Assembly (NCBI RefSeq): GCF_035083965.1
Contig: NC_089738.1
Coordinates: 15,836,734 to 15,900,733, forward strand
DNA: 64,000 nt
DNA from: Branchiostoma lanceolatum
Taxonomy: Eukaryota; Chordata; Leptocardii; Amphioxiformes; Branchiostomatidae
Reading direction: 5' to 3'
Each line of letters starts with the position of its first letter. The first letter of the stretch is position 1. This document shows, piece by piece, positions 1 to 12,205 of this stretch. Under the pieces are notes generated by a model, which did no database searches, was not told where the DNA came from, and saw nothing but the letters and a program-made list of their open reading frames with translations. Position numbers and translations under genes: made by a program.

Positions 1-3000
1 TGTTCTCGTGCTTGTACGAGTAGCTTTGGGAGTTCTCCTTGAAGTACAAGATGTCTTGGAGGTCCCAGCACATCATTCGCCTGAACAGGACCATGGATTC
101 GTCGAAATGCTCCATGATCATCACCAGGTGGAAATCCTTCTCGATCTGGGACACGTAGGCGTCAACTAGAGACTTGATTTGTTCTGGAGTGTTGACGTCT
201 TTCGGCATTACCTATCAAAAATAAGACGAATGTACATACTCTGAATTTTTTATGACGCCTCTGGGGAGTGAGAAGTTACAAATCTTTCCTGATGCTTTTG
301 GAGGATTCTTTCTAAGATAGCATGTTACGTCAAGGGGCGGTTATACCATCTATACAGATACTTCAAGCTTAGATAAGTAAGAATGCTGCATCCATTGGAC
401 TTCCTACAAAGTAACACATACAAGAAAGAGCATATTTTCGTGTCTGCTTCCAATCATGAAATTCCAGTCAAAACTGCCCAACAAGATCACTCGGGACCTA
501 TACAACCTGGTCTTTGTGGACATGTGGTTACTATAGACAGGATTCTTAAAGCTTGTGTCAGTAGGAAAAAATGATCTAAGCAACCAGCCGGCCACAAATA
601 AGTGGTCACATAAACCATGTGGTCCTTATGTGGAGATGCTGTCTTGTGTATATAGGTTTGGCAGTATTTAACTCCATACCTTTTTAAGATACTTAAGAGG
701 AAAGCCCAGGTCAATAGCCATAGAGTTCCTGCTGAAGGCTACTGGATACTTCCTGTAGTAGTTCAGCTTGGGGTCATACCTGTGTAGGATTAAAAATATG
801 TATTCATCTGCTGATACGTTTTTGTTGAGAAAGCATCATAATGTTAGATCAGTTGTTCCAGCAACTTTCACTTAAAATTTGTCAAGATCTCGTTTTCAAT
901 TTGCAACAGAGCCATAAACTTTCTGTATCTTTTGATCCCTTCCTCTCTGAGTCACATGGTCTTTGTGCATAAATTGATGTCATTGGTAGATTGCTCATTT
1001 TTGGACATAGACAGGTGCTGTTCACTTGAAAATTTGGGCTGAATTCCCACCTTCCTTATGTGTTGGAAAATTTTGTTGTTGCTGTTATATAAGTGCCTTT
1101 TTCATTGATAAGGACTTTCTTTCATTTTCATCTTTGATTTTGTTACTTTTCTTATTGATCATTTGTACTATGCAAATACCTCACTGACAACATACTAGGT
1201 CATCATTCAGCACTGAAATGTTGAGATCTTGTCTCCACTTTGCAACAGAGATGGGGAACAGCATAAACTTTCTGCACATTTTGATCCACTGCTCTATTTG
1301 CATACTATTATAGTGACGTCATAGAAGCAATGGATTGCTCATTCCTTGACAAAGACTGATATGGTTGACTTGAAAATTTGGGCTGAAGTCACACTTTCCC
1401 TTCGTGTTGGAAAATTTTGTTTAATCTTGTTACATAAGTGCCCTTTTCGTTACTTTCCTTCATTTTCACCTTGCATCTTGTTACATTTCTTATTGTTCCT
1501 TTGTATCTATGTGACTACCTTACTGACAACGTTGATAGTATGATACATCATCATTCATCACGTTTTCTACATGATATTTTGAGATGTTTGTGTGTGTGAT
1601 CAACTTACTTGCCAGGATCAGCCAGGAAGGTGGAGACGGGCGTGTCTCCTGTTATGCCCCACCTCTCGGGCAGGCCATAGAAGTTCATCGTCGACTTCAG
1701 ATGGCTCAGCGGCTCTCGAAAAATGGTGATGTACACTGAACACGAACAGGAAGACAATGTCGTTCAGATCTTAGGATTAACTGCACAAAAAAGAGGGATT
1801 TATCTAAGGCACCAGCCAGTTTGTTATATTATTGTCTGGCATTTGATGCCTAAGGCAACCATCATTGCTATTCTTTTAGCAGCCTTTGCCAGACACACCT
1901 TGCAGACTAATATCCGGGAATTTGATATAATGATAAACTCGATTTTTTGTGAGTAAGCCGTGCATATCTAACTTCAGGTCTTATGTACGCTATGATTTAA
2001 GCATTGTGCTCAATCTGGAAGGTGTGGCAGTGATCCTCAAGAATACTAGCCACGCCTGTTATTTATCCCAGTTTTCAACTACTTAGCTAGCGTCACCAGA
2101 ACGAAACTGAAGTAAAATGGCTTTCAGAAGTGATGAAGGGAAGGGAGAACATGACAGGCCACAGACATTAAGTTCATTGTTGACTTCAGATGGCTCAGTG
2201 GCTCTCGAAAAATGGTGATGTACACTGAACATGAACAGGAAGACAACATTGTTCAGATCTTATAATTCACTGCACAAAAAAGAGGGCTTTACCTTAAGGC
2301 ACCAACCAGTTTGGTTATGGCTCTGTCTGGCATTTGATGCCTAAGGCAACCATCATTGCTATTCTTTAGCATTAGTCAACTATTATACCAGACACACCTT
2401 GCAGACTAATATCCGGGAATTTGATATAATGGTAGACCCCCATTTTTGTAAATTAGCTGTGCATATCTAACTCCAGGTCTTATGCACGCTATTACAGGAT
2501 TGTGCTCCATCTGAAAGGTGTGGCAGTGATCCTGAAGATGAATAGTACTAGCCAGTAGCCACGCCTGCCATTTATCCCAATTTTCAGCTACTTAGCTAGC
2601 GTCACCAAAACAAAACTGAAGTAAAATGGCTTTCAAAGTGACATAAGGGGAGGGAGAAGATATCCAGACTATCGTAATGTAAAGACAGTTTGTAGACATG
2701 CAAACAAAATTTTGACACAAATTTGCCTCCGGATCTATCATGTTGGATCTATTATATAACAGATTAAATAGCCCCAGGTTAGATATGCACGGCTTACTCC
2801 ACAAACTTAAGATTGAAATACAGATGGACATGATCATGATATAGTCCTACAAGTAGGCAGGTATAGTACTAGGTGAATCAAAGAAAGCTATATATACAAG
2901 ACTGTAGGAGCTGGTGTTGCTCCAACTTCAGAGTCTGGCCAGTGCCACACATTCGACACCCCCCTCCCTTTGGACTTAGGCAGTACCTGTATCTTCAGGC

Positions 3001-6000
3001 ATGATTTGATGGAAAGTGGCGCTGTCGTAGACGGTATGGTACGTCAGGATGTCATAGGCACCGCCCTGTGGCGGCAGGTAGGCCTCCGGCTTCAGGTTCC
3101 ACGGGTAGAGCCCGCTGTTGTTGAAGGGGAGGGGCAGGAGGAAAGACAGTCGCCGCTTGAAGCCGAAGTGGTGCAGCACTTCCTTGATGGTGTTACCGCC
3201 GACCTTGTGGAGTTTGGGGAAGGCGACGCGATGTTTTTCTACGCACACGGTGCCGTCTGGAGCGTTCCTCTCTACCTCTATTGCCCTGTGCCAAAAAGTA
3301 GATGCCATTTCATCTTCTTTATCACTTTGGAAATCAATTTTTTTACAGAAACCATGCATTTTAGACCTGCCAAAGCTATTCTCCAAGCAGAGGTTTCGGT
3401 CAGTTGGCAAGTAGTGGTCGCAAGTTATTTTCGTTTGCCTCCCGTCACCTCTGCCACAAACTGTGAAAGAGAAGGAAGGGAAGCAAACTAAACAAATCGC
3501 AGCCACTACTAAAACCTCTGCTAGGAGAATAACTAAAACTATTATTAGCCAGACAAAGATCTAATATTTTACCCTGAAAATTTGTCATTGGTCACTGCTA
3601 TTAACCCATTGTCAATGATTATTATTTACGTTGCTATAACAACCCCAATCAAAGCCAACGGCAGCAACATGAAAGGAAGTCGCGGCAGCCTCTATGACCA
3701 AGCAGGTTTCCGTGTCCTGTCCCATTCCTCACCCAATGGCAAAGTGATGTATGAAGTGTTAGTACTACAGATGGAGTGCTCTATCTGGTGGAGGTTTCAT
3801 GACTGTCATCCCGATTTAGTTTATGTCCGATCCGATATTCTACATTTGGTAATGTGTAAGACATGTAAGATAGAAGTGGATGTTAACTGGTCAGGATTAC
3901 TCCAGGAAGATTAGCTTCGAATTCGTATTTGTTTGTTCAGATATGAAAGCTAATAAAGTATCCAAGTATCCAACTGGCCAGGACGACGCCCCGGTAATTT
4001 TTCTGTGTCTATGAATGCCAAAGTCAGCAAAGTTTGGCACACTCGGAACATGGTGGGTACAAAGTTGTAGCCATCCAATGCCGGATGTTAGCATAGGGGG
4101 TAGGTCTTCACAGCTGTTATACAACTACAAAACAAAATCTACATCTACAGCTGAATGCATGATACGTGTCGTTGTAGTTACCTAAAATTTCATCAATTTG
4201 TTGTTGCAGTAACTACAAAGCCAAAGAGATCAGTGCTTCCTGAAACAATATTTCAAAAGATTTGAAGAACAAAAAAAGATACAGTGTCGCCATACTTACT
4301 GTTCCTTACTTGTTGAGACGTCTGGCAGAGCTAAGGGTTTCATACCAATCTCTCTCCTGTCCAGCTCAACCTCTCCTTGTGTTCTATGACCAGGATGGAT
4401 GCTGTAGTTGGTAGACATGTACAGCCTTTGGGGCAAGAACAGAAAAAAGAAATTATGTTGAACCTCATGTCCACACCACACAGTTTGGAAACCAAAACAA
4501 GATGGCCGAACCTTGACGTCAGAAACCAACATGGCGGCTCCCATTGACCCATTAGGATAAAACAGAATCGGTTTTGCTTTGCAAACATGCGATAAGATGG
4601 TCGACTCATTACGTAAGAAACCAACATGGCGGCGCCCATTTCCCCGAGGGTCAAGCAATTTAAGTTTTTAGCTTGAAAGTTCATCTGTGTTGCTAAAAAA
4701 TCATTTTGAAGCAAGGTTCTACTGTAATTTCCAACACACCCCCAAAACTTATATATCCAAATCCGGACGGTAGCACATTTGGGTAGGTCCAATTGTTGTC
4801 TTAGAAATTACAGTTCAATCTTGCTTCAGAACATTTTTTTAGACGACTTTTCTTCATATATAGTTGTAGTGAAGATATGAACTTACCTGCTGTATTGTCT
4901 TCCGAAGATGAAGAGAGTTACCAAGGAAACCACCATGGTCATTATCAGCAGGCGGAACATGTTGCGATGGTTTATTCTTCCGAACCTCATTGAGATTCGC
5001 TCAACAGTGTTCCTAGCTACAGAAACAAAGTTGATCATTTTCTTTGTCCACAAGTATCTTTCCAAATTCAGTTAAATCCAAGGAGGTTAAGATAGTATCC
5101 AAGTTAACCACACTAAAAACGTTGTGAGTACAAACAAGGAGGTTATTCTACCTCCTTTGTACAAAGCTGGAGCCATCTGAAGCCAGATGTTAGAATCAAG
5201 GGTTAATGACCTGCCCCGAGGTGAATATGGTGTCAGAAGGTCTGGTCATTTGCTATAACGACCGAATTAAATCACCGAGTAAGCAACGCGAACGGTCGAA
5301 CAGTGCCTTTATTGTAATAAAGGCACACTTGAGATTCATTCATCACCACTTGTGGCACTTTTTTGGCATTATGTCGTCATAACCGATATGGAATGGAGGC
5401 TTCTGATTGGTCAACGTCGTCTGGCTATATGATAATAGTTAATAGACTTATATTATAGGATCTAGGAAGGTGCCGCGTGAGATACAGGTTACGTAAACCA
5501 CCGAGTATTATATGACTGAAATAAGCGATATGATTGGTTGGTAGGACAATTACTTTTCCGCGGAACATGTTCACAATTACTCATGGTACCCGAAAGGGTC
5601 GAAATTGTGACGTCTCCACTATTCAAAATACCCGCCCTTTTAAAAATATATCCAACTCTTCGTCTGTATCATTGTCGCACATATACTTGGCTATTCAGAG
5701 TTTTGGTATGAAACCTGGTGTTCTCAGTCCTATCCTTAGTCACTGACGAAAGACAGCGGGTGCTGTCTGAAATGTCTGACTGTTTCAAAATTCTATCCAG
5801 TTGCTTGAGTAACTATTTTTGGTGTATACTTGGCTGTCTTACTGTTTTGAACAGTTGAAACATGTCCACAAGTAAATGTCAGTAGACATTGCGTCTAGGT
5901 GTATCATGTGTCCTCACCGGAGGGCTTTTTTAGCGTCCGGAAGGTTTTCTGACCACCACTTTGAGAATCCATGCCTCATTCTATTCTTTTCAGTGTGTTA

Positions 6001-7014
6001 TCTGCTAGATACAAACAAAAGACTACGGAAGATGTGCCCTTCAATTTGGCGCCAGAAGTCCTTATAATAAGGATGTAGGCCTTGGGGCCCTTAGGCGATA
6101 ACTACAAGGCCAGGTGTCGCGCGTGCACGTGTGACATATTGTACCACGTTGCACCGAAAATCTTAACCTTTTTACTGGCACAAATTATAGGTTATCGTAC
6201 ACACAGAGAATCTAGAACGGCGTCCAGTATATATGTAGTTTTGTTTCTTTCAATTTAGTTGACAGAGGCAAATAAAGGTCACCTTAAGGTGATTTATGAG
6301 ATTGTCTGTGCAGTATGTATCCTAGCCTGTATTGACCGACTGACAGTAGTATGAGATTGGAAATAAAAGCTGTGTCTGCATTTTGTAAGTGTTTTCATAT
6401 CTTACATTTAGCGCCAAGTTGAGATATCCATTTCTGAGTTGTACGTGTTGAGGATATGGGACCAGTTCATTAAGAATTTCACTACGAATTTGTTTCAACC
6501 ATCGCCAAGTTGACCTTCTACTTTTCACGATCTCTCGTGCTATTCAAAAGCCGACGAACGAATGGTGTACCTAATCTTCAACAGGGCAGTGACAATGTAC
6601 AGAAGCTAAATGACACTTTATACGATAATAGTAGACTCTATTTTTAACAACACGAACTTAGACCACAATAGCAGCCGCTTGCAGTCAATGTACACAACTT
6701 CTTGTATGATATGATAATAGCAAACTCTATTTTGAAATCTTTAACAACACGAACTTAGATCACAATAGCAGACGCTTTCAGTCAATGTACACACCGTCAT
6801 GTGGGACTCTGTCGTACATTTACACCACACCAACATCAGACTTTAATAATATCAACCTACATTTTCATGTTACTCCTTCACAATGCGCAGACAACACGAT
6901 AGCATGTTAAGATAAGGTTCCTTTTGTTTGTGGATGTTCGAATTGGGGACAACTTTTATGTTTATAGAATGGCGTCAAAAGTTACTTACCTACAGCTACG
7001 TACAAGGCGATCAT
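1..7014 (-). CDS. gal3st: Galactose-3-O-sulfotransferase-like Golgi enzyme, 3' end beyond window
   Basis: Seven exons join in frame: 6990-7014, 4887-5016, 4310-4425, 2987-3460, 1609-1735, 680-779 and 1-211 (runs off the left edge), giving 394 residues so far against roughly 400-490 for the family. All junctions are GT-AG with matching phases. Residues about 28-47 (MFRLLIMTMVVSLVTLFIFG) form a single membrane anchor, as in type II Golgi enzymes. The 5'-phosphosulfate-binding motif is FPKLHKVGGNTIKEVL (about 171-186) and the 3'-phosphate-binding region is VYITIFREPLSHLKSTMNFY (about 249-268). Further family-like stretches are FSRNSMAIDLGF and the last-exon segment MIMEHFDESMVLFRRMMCWD. Known family chemistry: transfer of sulfate from PAPS to the 3-OH of galactose on glycolipids or glycans; the acceptor here cannot be read from sequence. 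The first ATG at 7014 is inferred from phase; an ATG at 5038 in an unspliced second exon is the alternative. An in-frame acceptor at 3487 could add nine residues to exon 4. Confidence 0.85.
875..1545. repeat. Intronic tandem duplication, two copies of about 330 bp
   Basis: Copies near 875-1200 and 1215-1545 share ordered blocks: a 'tttgcaacagag...cataaactttctg' block, 'attgctcatt', 'acttgaaaatttgggctga', 'gtgttggaaaattttgtt' and 'actgacaac'. They lie in the intron between exons 680-779 and 1609-1735. A related sequence at about 61125-61250 ('tttgcataaagtgacgtcat', 'tgtgttggaaat') suggests that this is a dispersed repeat family. Confidence 0.65.
1681..2660. repeat. Tandem duplication (about 480 bp units) carrying part of a sulfotransferase exon
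   Basis: The unit 1681-2150 begins inside exon 1609-1735. It recurs at about 2169-2655, including a copy of the exon's splice acceptor and its first 50-odd bases (near 2169-2225). The second copy lacks the rest of the exon and its donor, so it is probably a dead exon fragment. A piece of the unit (about 1945-1980) also occurs inverted near 2765-2800. Confidence 0.8.
4515..4650. repeat. Short intronic tandem duplication, period about 94 bp
   Basis: The phrase 'aagaaaccaacatggcggc' with close neighbours occurs near 4613; a near match ('cagaaaccaacatggcggc') lies near 4519. Both are in the sulfotransferase intron between exons 4310-4425 and 4887-5016. No coding role is seen. Confidence 0.6.
5310..5340. 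repeat. Short perfect inverted repeat in sulfotransferase intron 1
   Basis: Arms of 11 bases (gtgcctttatt and its complement) flank two bases at about 5312-5335. It could be the tip of a small non-autonomous transposon, but I did not find clear element ends. Confidence 0.45.
5680..5860 (+). mobile_element. Dispersed-repeat tail, probably from a retroelement
   Basis: The stretch around 5740-5830 ('cactgacgaaagacagcggg', 'ctgtttcaaaattctatcca') resembles, from memory, a very common tail sequence in amphioxus genomic DNA, associated with retroelement-like copies. No intact ORF is present. It lies in the large first intron of the sulfotransferase gene. Confidence 0.35.
6615..6800. repeat. Tandem duplication of about 95-105 bp
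   Basis: Two adjacent copies share 'ataatag', 'aactctattttgaa'-like sequence, 'aacaacacgaacttaga', 'cacaatagcag' and 'cagtcaatgtacaca'. They sit in the first intron of the sulfotransferase gene, and no gene-like content is seen. Confidence 0.7.
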
Positions 7015-7020
7015 CTCCTT

Positions 7021-7071
7021 CTAAAACCGCATGTTCCTGGTTGGGACTGAAGCATTGTCTTGGATCGCCAT
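7021..7071 (-). promoter_or_regulatory. Upstream ORF in the leader of the sulfotransferase gene
   Basis: A 16-codon ORF (MAIQDNASVPTRNMRF) starts at 7071 and stops six bases before the inferred main ATG at 7014. If the transcript starts to the right of this point, translation would meet this ORF first and would need leaky scanning or reinitiation. The transcription start is not visible to me. Confidence 0.35.
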
Positions 7072-7099
7072 TTTGAGTCGAGAAGATTCTTGCACGTCG

Positions 7100-9660
7100 A
7101 TGACAGAAAATGTCAGAGATCTGCGTTTGTTACACTGCCTCGAGGTTAAAGACAATTGAGGTATGACGTATGGACCGGATGGGCCAGTCCCAAATCACAA
7201 GGCAATCATTTGTGACAAATTTTCAAGGTACGGTTCTTCAGTCAAATAACACCATGTTGTGACTAGATTAGTACTGTGTTCGATGGAAAGAAAAAGGAGA
7301 CAAGGACAATTGTTAAGCTTTCAGTGTTTTCATTCGTGTATACTTTACGTTGGTGCACTTTTGTCACATATAAAGAATAGACACTGAAGACCTCCACCCA
7401 CATTAAAGTCACTTACATACGATGATGAATGGGACGTCATCATTTCACCCTTGACATGCGCATTGTTGCACGCATGCCTTCTGGCTACGCATGCTGAGTT
7501 GAGCCATTGTTTATTTATGAAAAAAATTCACAGCCTACAGGTCGCTTTTCATTGAAGTCATGAAAGAAGGGGTAAATCTACAACCTGATCTCCACGGGGG
7601 CAAAATCGTATCCAGTCGGCCATAACCTCCGAGATTCTCACAGAGATTCTGGCCGTCTGGATACGATTTTGGCCCCGTAGAGATCTGCTTGGAGATTAAG
7701 AAGAGGCAAGGGTCAGACAAAGCATGATTGTTTTATCTCTTTCCATTCCTGAAGCTTCAGATGGAATCGCCCTAAATGGCTTGAGGTCAGATTTTCCGTC
7801 AGCCAGCACCATAATGTTACCTGTCGAACCACTTTTGACGTAATTCAAGACTGGTTATAACAAACGAGCATTTGTATCGCCGTCCACCTGACGTTTAGAC
7901 TGCTCAGTTACTCCCCCTTGCGATGTTACTCAGCACTGCCAGATTGCAATCTATGGCTCAAATGATGTGTATCATTTTATTGCCCCAAAACAGGTACACT
8001 GGATGGCCCGTACAACGTGTATTTGCTGCTGCCCAGATTACCTACTAGTAATTTGAATAATGATATAGACATTGAAAACAATTAAAGGTACGGGCCACGT
8101 AATGGCGAGGGTGATCATCTACTATGGGTATGGTCTTTTTACATGTATGTCCTCAAAATAAGCCACATGCTTTTAACTTCAAACAAACATATAAACAACA
8201 ACACATGATGAGATGGACACGGGTACCCATTTCACGTAACCAACTTTATCTATTTCTTTTCTCAGGTTTTGTTACAGTTCTCCTCTTAAACGTCACACCT
8301 AAAACGTACACAGTACACACGCTATTGTACAATATGATGAAAACAGTCTTAACACCGTTATCCATGATTACCTATATCAGCCAGCTACATGCTACATCCA
8401 TTACTAAGTAGGAGTATACATATACGCATACGTATACCAGTCAAATACACTACATATTTGTGAAGTACAGCAGCTAAACGATACTGGAATAGACCACGTC
8501 ACAACATTGCATACTGGTTAGAGTTTATGCCAAAGCTTGAAAATAGGACCAAAAGACTAGTTATACGAAAGTCAATAAATAAGAATGTCATTATTATACC
8601 CTATGATATATGATATATTAAAGTTACAATGTCCGTAGATATTATGATGGATATCGTGATAGTAAAAACCCTGCCCGCGTGGTAAGCAATTAATAGTTTA
8701 CATTGGAGACTGGCTTGCCAAGTTTTCACTACATAGAATGCTATTATTTCAAGTTAGCCACACTCTGAGCATGCTTGTTACCATTCAATTTATAATTGTA
8801 TAAATAATTGTGCAATGCTTTGATTTGATTTGACTTACTTGTCTTGTTCGGCTATGTGAAGACATACAGCCAGGGCTACTCAACTGGCCAAAAGCTATTA
8901 CAAAGGGCTTGACCTCAAAGAACTATGCACTTGACACAATGTAGAACTATGCACTTTACACAATGCAGAACACGAGTGTCTTTAAATGCCGAGTCTATTT
9001 GAATCACCTCATTGCTTATTATAAACATCACTACTACTATTGAATGGTCTCACTGAATGAAAAATACATGATTGTTAAAACTGATATGTTGACAAATCTA
9101 TTGTCGACACGACAACAAATAGCAGAAGTTTTCAATTGGCAGTTTTCAATTGAGATTTTAACATGTCATGATTGTTTTCAGAGTTTGACATACCGAGTTA
9201 CCCTTCTTCGTCCAGAGGTTAGATTGAAATTCATTCTTGATGAAATAAGATATTGTAAAATTCATACAAAGATAAAAGATTTAAGAAGAAAAGGTTATAG
9301 ATAATGTGCACCTCAACACAACTGCATGGATATGCATGTTTTCTTTTCCTACCAGTGAAGGAAATTACTAAGATCTGATGCGTAAGCATTGTTTTAGCTC
9401 TAGTAAGTAGTTTGTTTTACATGATTTTCTCATCTTTTATTCATCTATACCTTACGCCCCTACGTCGATTGCAGACAGGACAATAATGTCAAGTCCCTTA
9501 CCTTGATACCTTTCATTTCGTAAACAACTGCCATAAATACCATAAATAGTTTTAAATAATGACGATCATCAATAACATTATCAATGCCTTTTCCTACACT
9601 CCGTATCATCAGTACAGTCTGATGGTAAGTTCCTCGCGCTATCTAGACATTGAAGTAATG
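7100..9660. other. Intergenic region between the sulfotransferase gene and LIM-A
   Basis: I see no supported coding exon on either strand. The short ORFs here lack conserved motifs and splice context. It holds one fold-back element near 7583-7687; the rest is AT-rich unique-looking sequence. The sulfotransferase promoter should lie near the left end of this region and the LIM-A polyadenylation region at its right end. Confidence 0.6.
7583..7687. mobile_element. Fold-back (long inverted repeat) element
   Basis: Two arms of about 43 bases, roughly 7586-7628 and 7643-7685, are inverted copies with five or six mismatches; the core 'ctggatacgatttt' is identical in both. The loop is only about 14 bases. 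Transcription in either direction would give a strong hairpin. It resembles a MITE or fold-back transposon, but no clear target-site duplication was found. Confidence 0.7.
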
Positions 9661-9663
9661 ACG

Positions 9664-9669
9664 TTTATT
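9664..9669 (-). promoter_or_regulatory. Candidate polyadenylation signal of LIM-A
   Basis: AATAAA on the minus strand lies about four bases past the LIM-A stop codon. A second copy near 9436-9441 is at a more usual distance and may be the one used. Confidence 0.4.
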
Positions 9670-9673
9670 TTAA

Positions 9674-12144
9674 CTAAAGGCTAAATTCCTTGTTTCCTGA
9701 GCTTGGCAAGGAACCCGTTCTTCGAGAACTTCCAGGAGACATTCCTCTTTGACCCGGGCCGGGGCCGTTAGGAGACATCCTTCTTGGACCTCCAGGAGAC
9801 ATTCTTCCTGGACTTCCAGGAACTGCTCTCCCTGGACTTCCAGGAACTGCTCTTCCGGGACTTCCAGGAGGCACTCTTCCTGGACTTCCAGGAACTGCTC
9901 TTCCGGGGCTTCCAGGAGGCATTCTTCCTGGACTTCCAGGAACTGCTCTTCCGGGGCTTCCAGGAGGCATTCTTCCTGGACTTCCAGGAACAGCTCTTCC
10001 TGGACTTCCAGGAGGCACCCTTCTTCCTGGACTGCCGGGGCTCGTTCGCTTTCGTTGGGGACTCCCCGGTGGACTTCTGGACATCTGTCGGTCCGACCTC
10101 TTGGGGCTCCCCGGTGGTGTTTTGGGGCTGGATGGTTTGCCGGATCGCTTCTTTTTCTCTTTTTCATCGTCGTCCTGGATGCAAAAGAGTGCGCTGGCGA
10201 AGGACGGCTTCTTCGGACGGTTGGTCACTTCCCTCGGCAGGGAGAGGAAACACTTTCGACAAACAGGGCGGGAGTCCAACTTGAAAAACTTGCTCCTGAA
10301 AAGAGAAAACATGTATTTTATAAGAAAGCTGAAGTCGTGGTTTATGATATTTATAGAAATAATGTCATAGGAGTAAAGAAGCAGAAACGAATTACTTGCT
10401 ACCTGGAGTAACACTTGTTTAGAACTGGATAACTTACTAGTTGTGTCAACTATAGGGTACTTATTCCTATACCTTACCATTCTGATGGAGCTATCAATCA
10501 GTCATATTTTTTATATCCTCTTCAATTGTACACAAGATAAACACCACAGTTGTCTATGTTTAAATATTACAGGCGCCTTCATATTCTTATACAATTAGAT
10601 AAACCATATACTGTACTTGGTCAAATTATTAGCTACATCTGTCCGTACATTTACAGCTGACGGATTTAAACCTGTACATACTAGTATACATTAGTCATAT
10701 TGTACTAAGATAGCACACTCTTATATCAATGTAATTGCACTTAAAAAACTACTTTATCATCATGACCATGGTAAGAGTATAAACGTCTAATAAAGTTTTT
10801 CATTAATTCATTATATCAACTTCGGACGCTACTCACTTTGGAGTGAACTTGATGTAGCACATGTAGCATTCGAAGTGTTCCTCACACACGTGGTGCCCGA
10901 AGACTCTAATAGCGCCTATGTGAAATGAGTAGAGAACTATGATATAGCGACATTATCCAAATAAAAAGAAAAGTAAACTCACTCCTTGTCGAATTTTCTT
11001 TTGCAGATCTGGCAACAAAAGTGTTCCTCGCACACGTAGTTGTTGAAGACACGAATAGCACCTGGATTGGCAAGACACAATTCACTACTGATGTCTTTTC
11101 CCTTCTACAACATGCTACGGTGAGCAATAGCCCCAGAAGCTTCCTCAATGTCAATGACAAAAATATCCAAAATAGCTCTTTATAGTATGCTTACTCAGTG
11201 GTTTATCCATGGTTAACACTTTGGATATCTACAGCATCAAAATGTCTAGAAACTTGGAAACATTTCACAATCCACTTCTCATGTCTTTTTCCTTCTACTA
11301 CATGCTATGGTGACCAAAGCCACTGAAGGTTTAATGTCAATGAAACAAATAAACCATATAGTTATTCATAGTGCGCTAATGAGTGGCTAATCAATGGTTC
11401 ACAACTGCCTAGAAATCTACAGCATCAAAATACATGTAGCTAGAAACATGGGAACTAGCTATAGTAGGTTGATTGATTATATTGATGGTCAACACAAGTC
11501 CATTTTTAGTTAAGTCTAGATTTTGGATGAGAACTTATGGCTATTTAAGAATAAAGCTGCAGACTCAAAAGAGTTTGATTTTAGTTAAACAAAAGTCAGT
11601 ATACCATGCCTACAAGTTATACGTAAACCTATCTAGTATGAGTAGTGATTCTGACATGGCTGAATGTCTGCAAGAAGTACTTACGTTTTCCCTCGATGCC
11701 TTGATGGCATACGTAGCAAGTGGTTGATTCCGCCTGTATATAAAAAAAAGCATTTATGTTTAATATAATAGTGTCAGTACAGACGAATACATGTTCCAAA
11801 AATATGATTATGTTCTTATATCATTTCATTGTACGAAAACATGCATGCAGTGTAGTAGCCTTCGCCGTAGGTAGAAGGGTATATTATTAGAGATAGTATG
11901 ACGGTGGTCTCAAATATATAGTTTGCAAAGTTCAAAGTACAATATTACGATCATAGTTTGTGTTTCCCCTCTCTTCTTATCTCTCTCCCTTCCTCATCTC
12001 TCCCTATCTCCCTCTTCCTCCTCCTCCTCTCTCTCTTTCTCTCTGACTGTCGCTCTGCCTCATTTCTCTCTTCCCATCTCTCCCTCCCTCTCTCCCTCTC
12101 TCACTCTTTCTCTTCCCCATGCCCCTCTCTCTTCCCATCTCTAC

Positions 12145-12205
<61 letters not shown>

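Noticed and set aside
9749..10411. Plus-strand ORFs opposite the PGSPGR array
   Set aside because: They are shadows of the coding minisatellite; the minus-strand frame continues the LIM domain through a proper acceptor.
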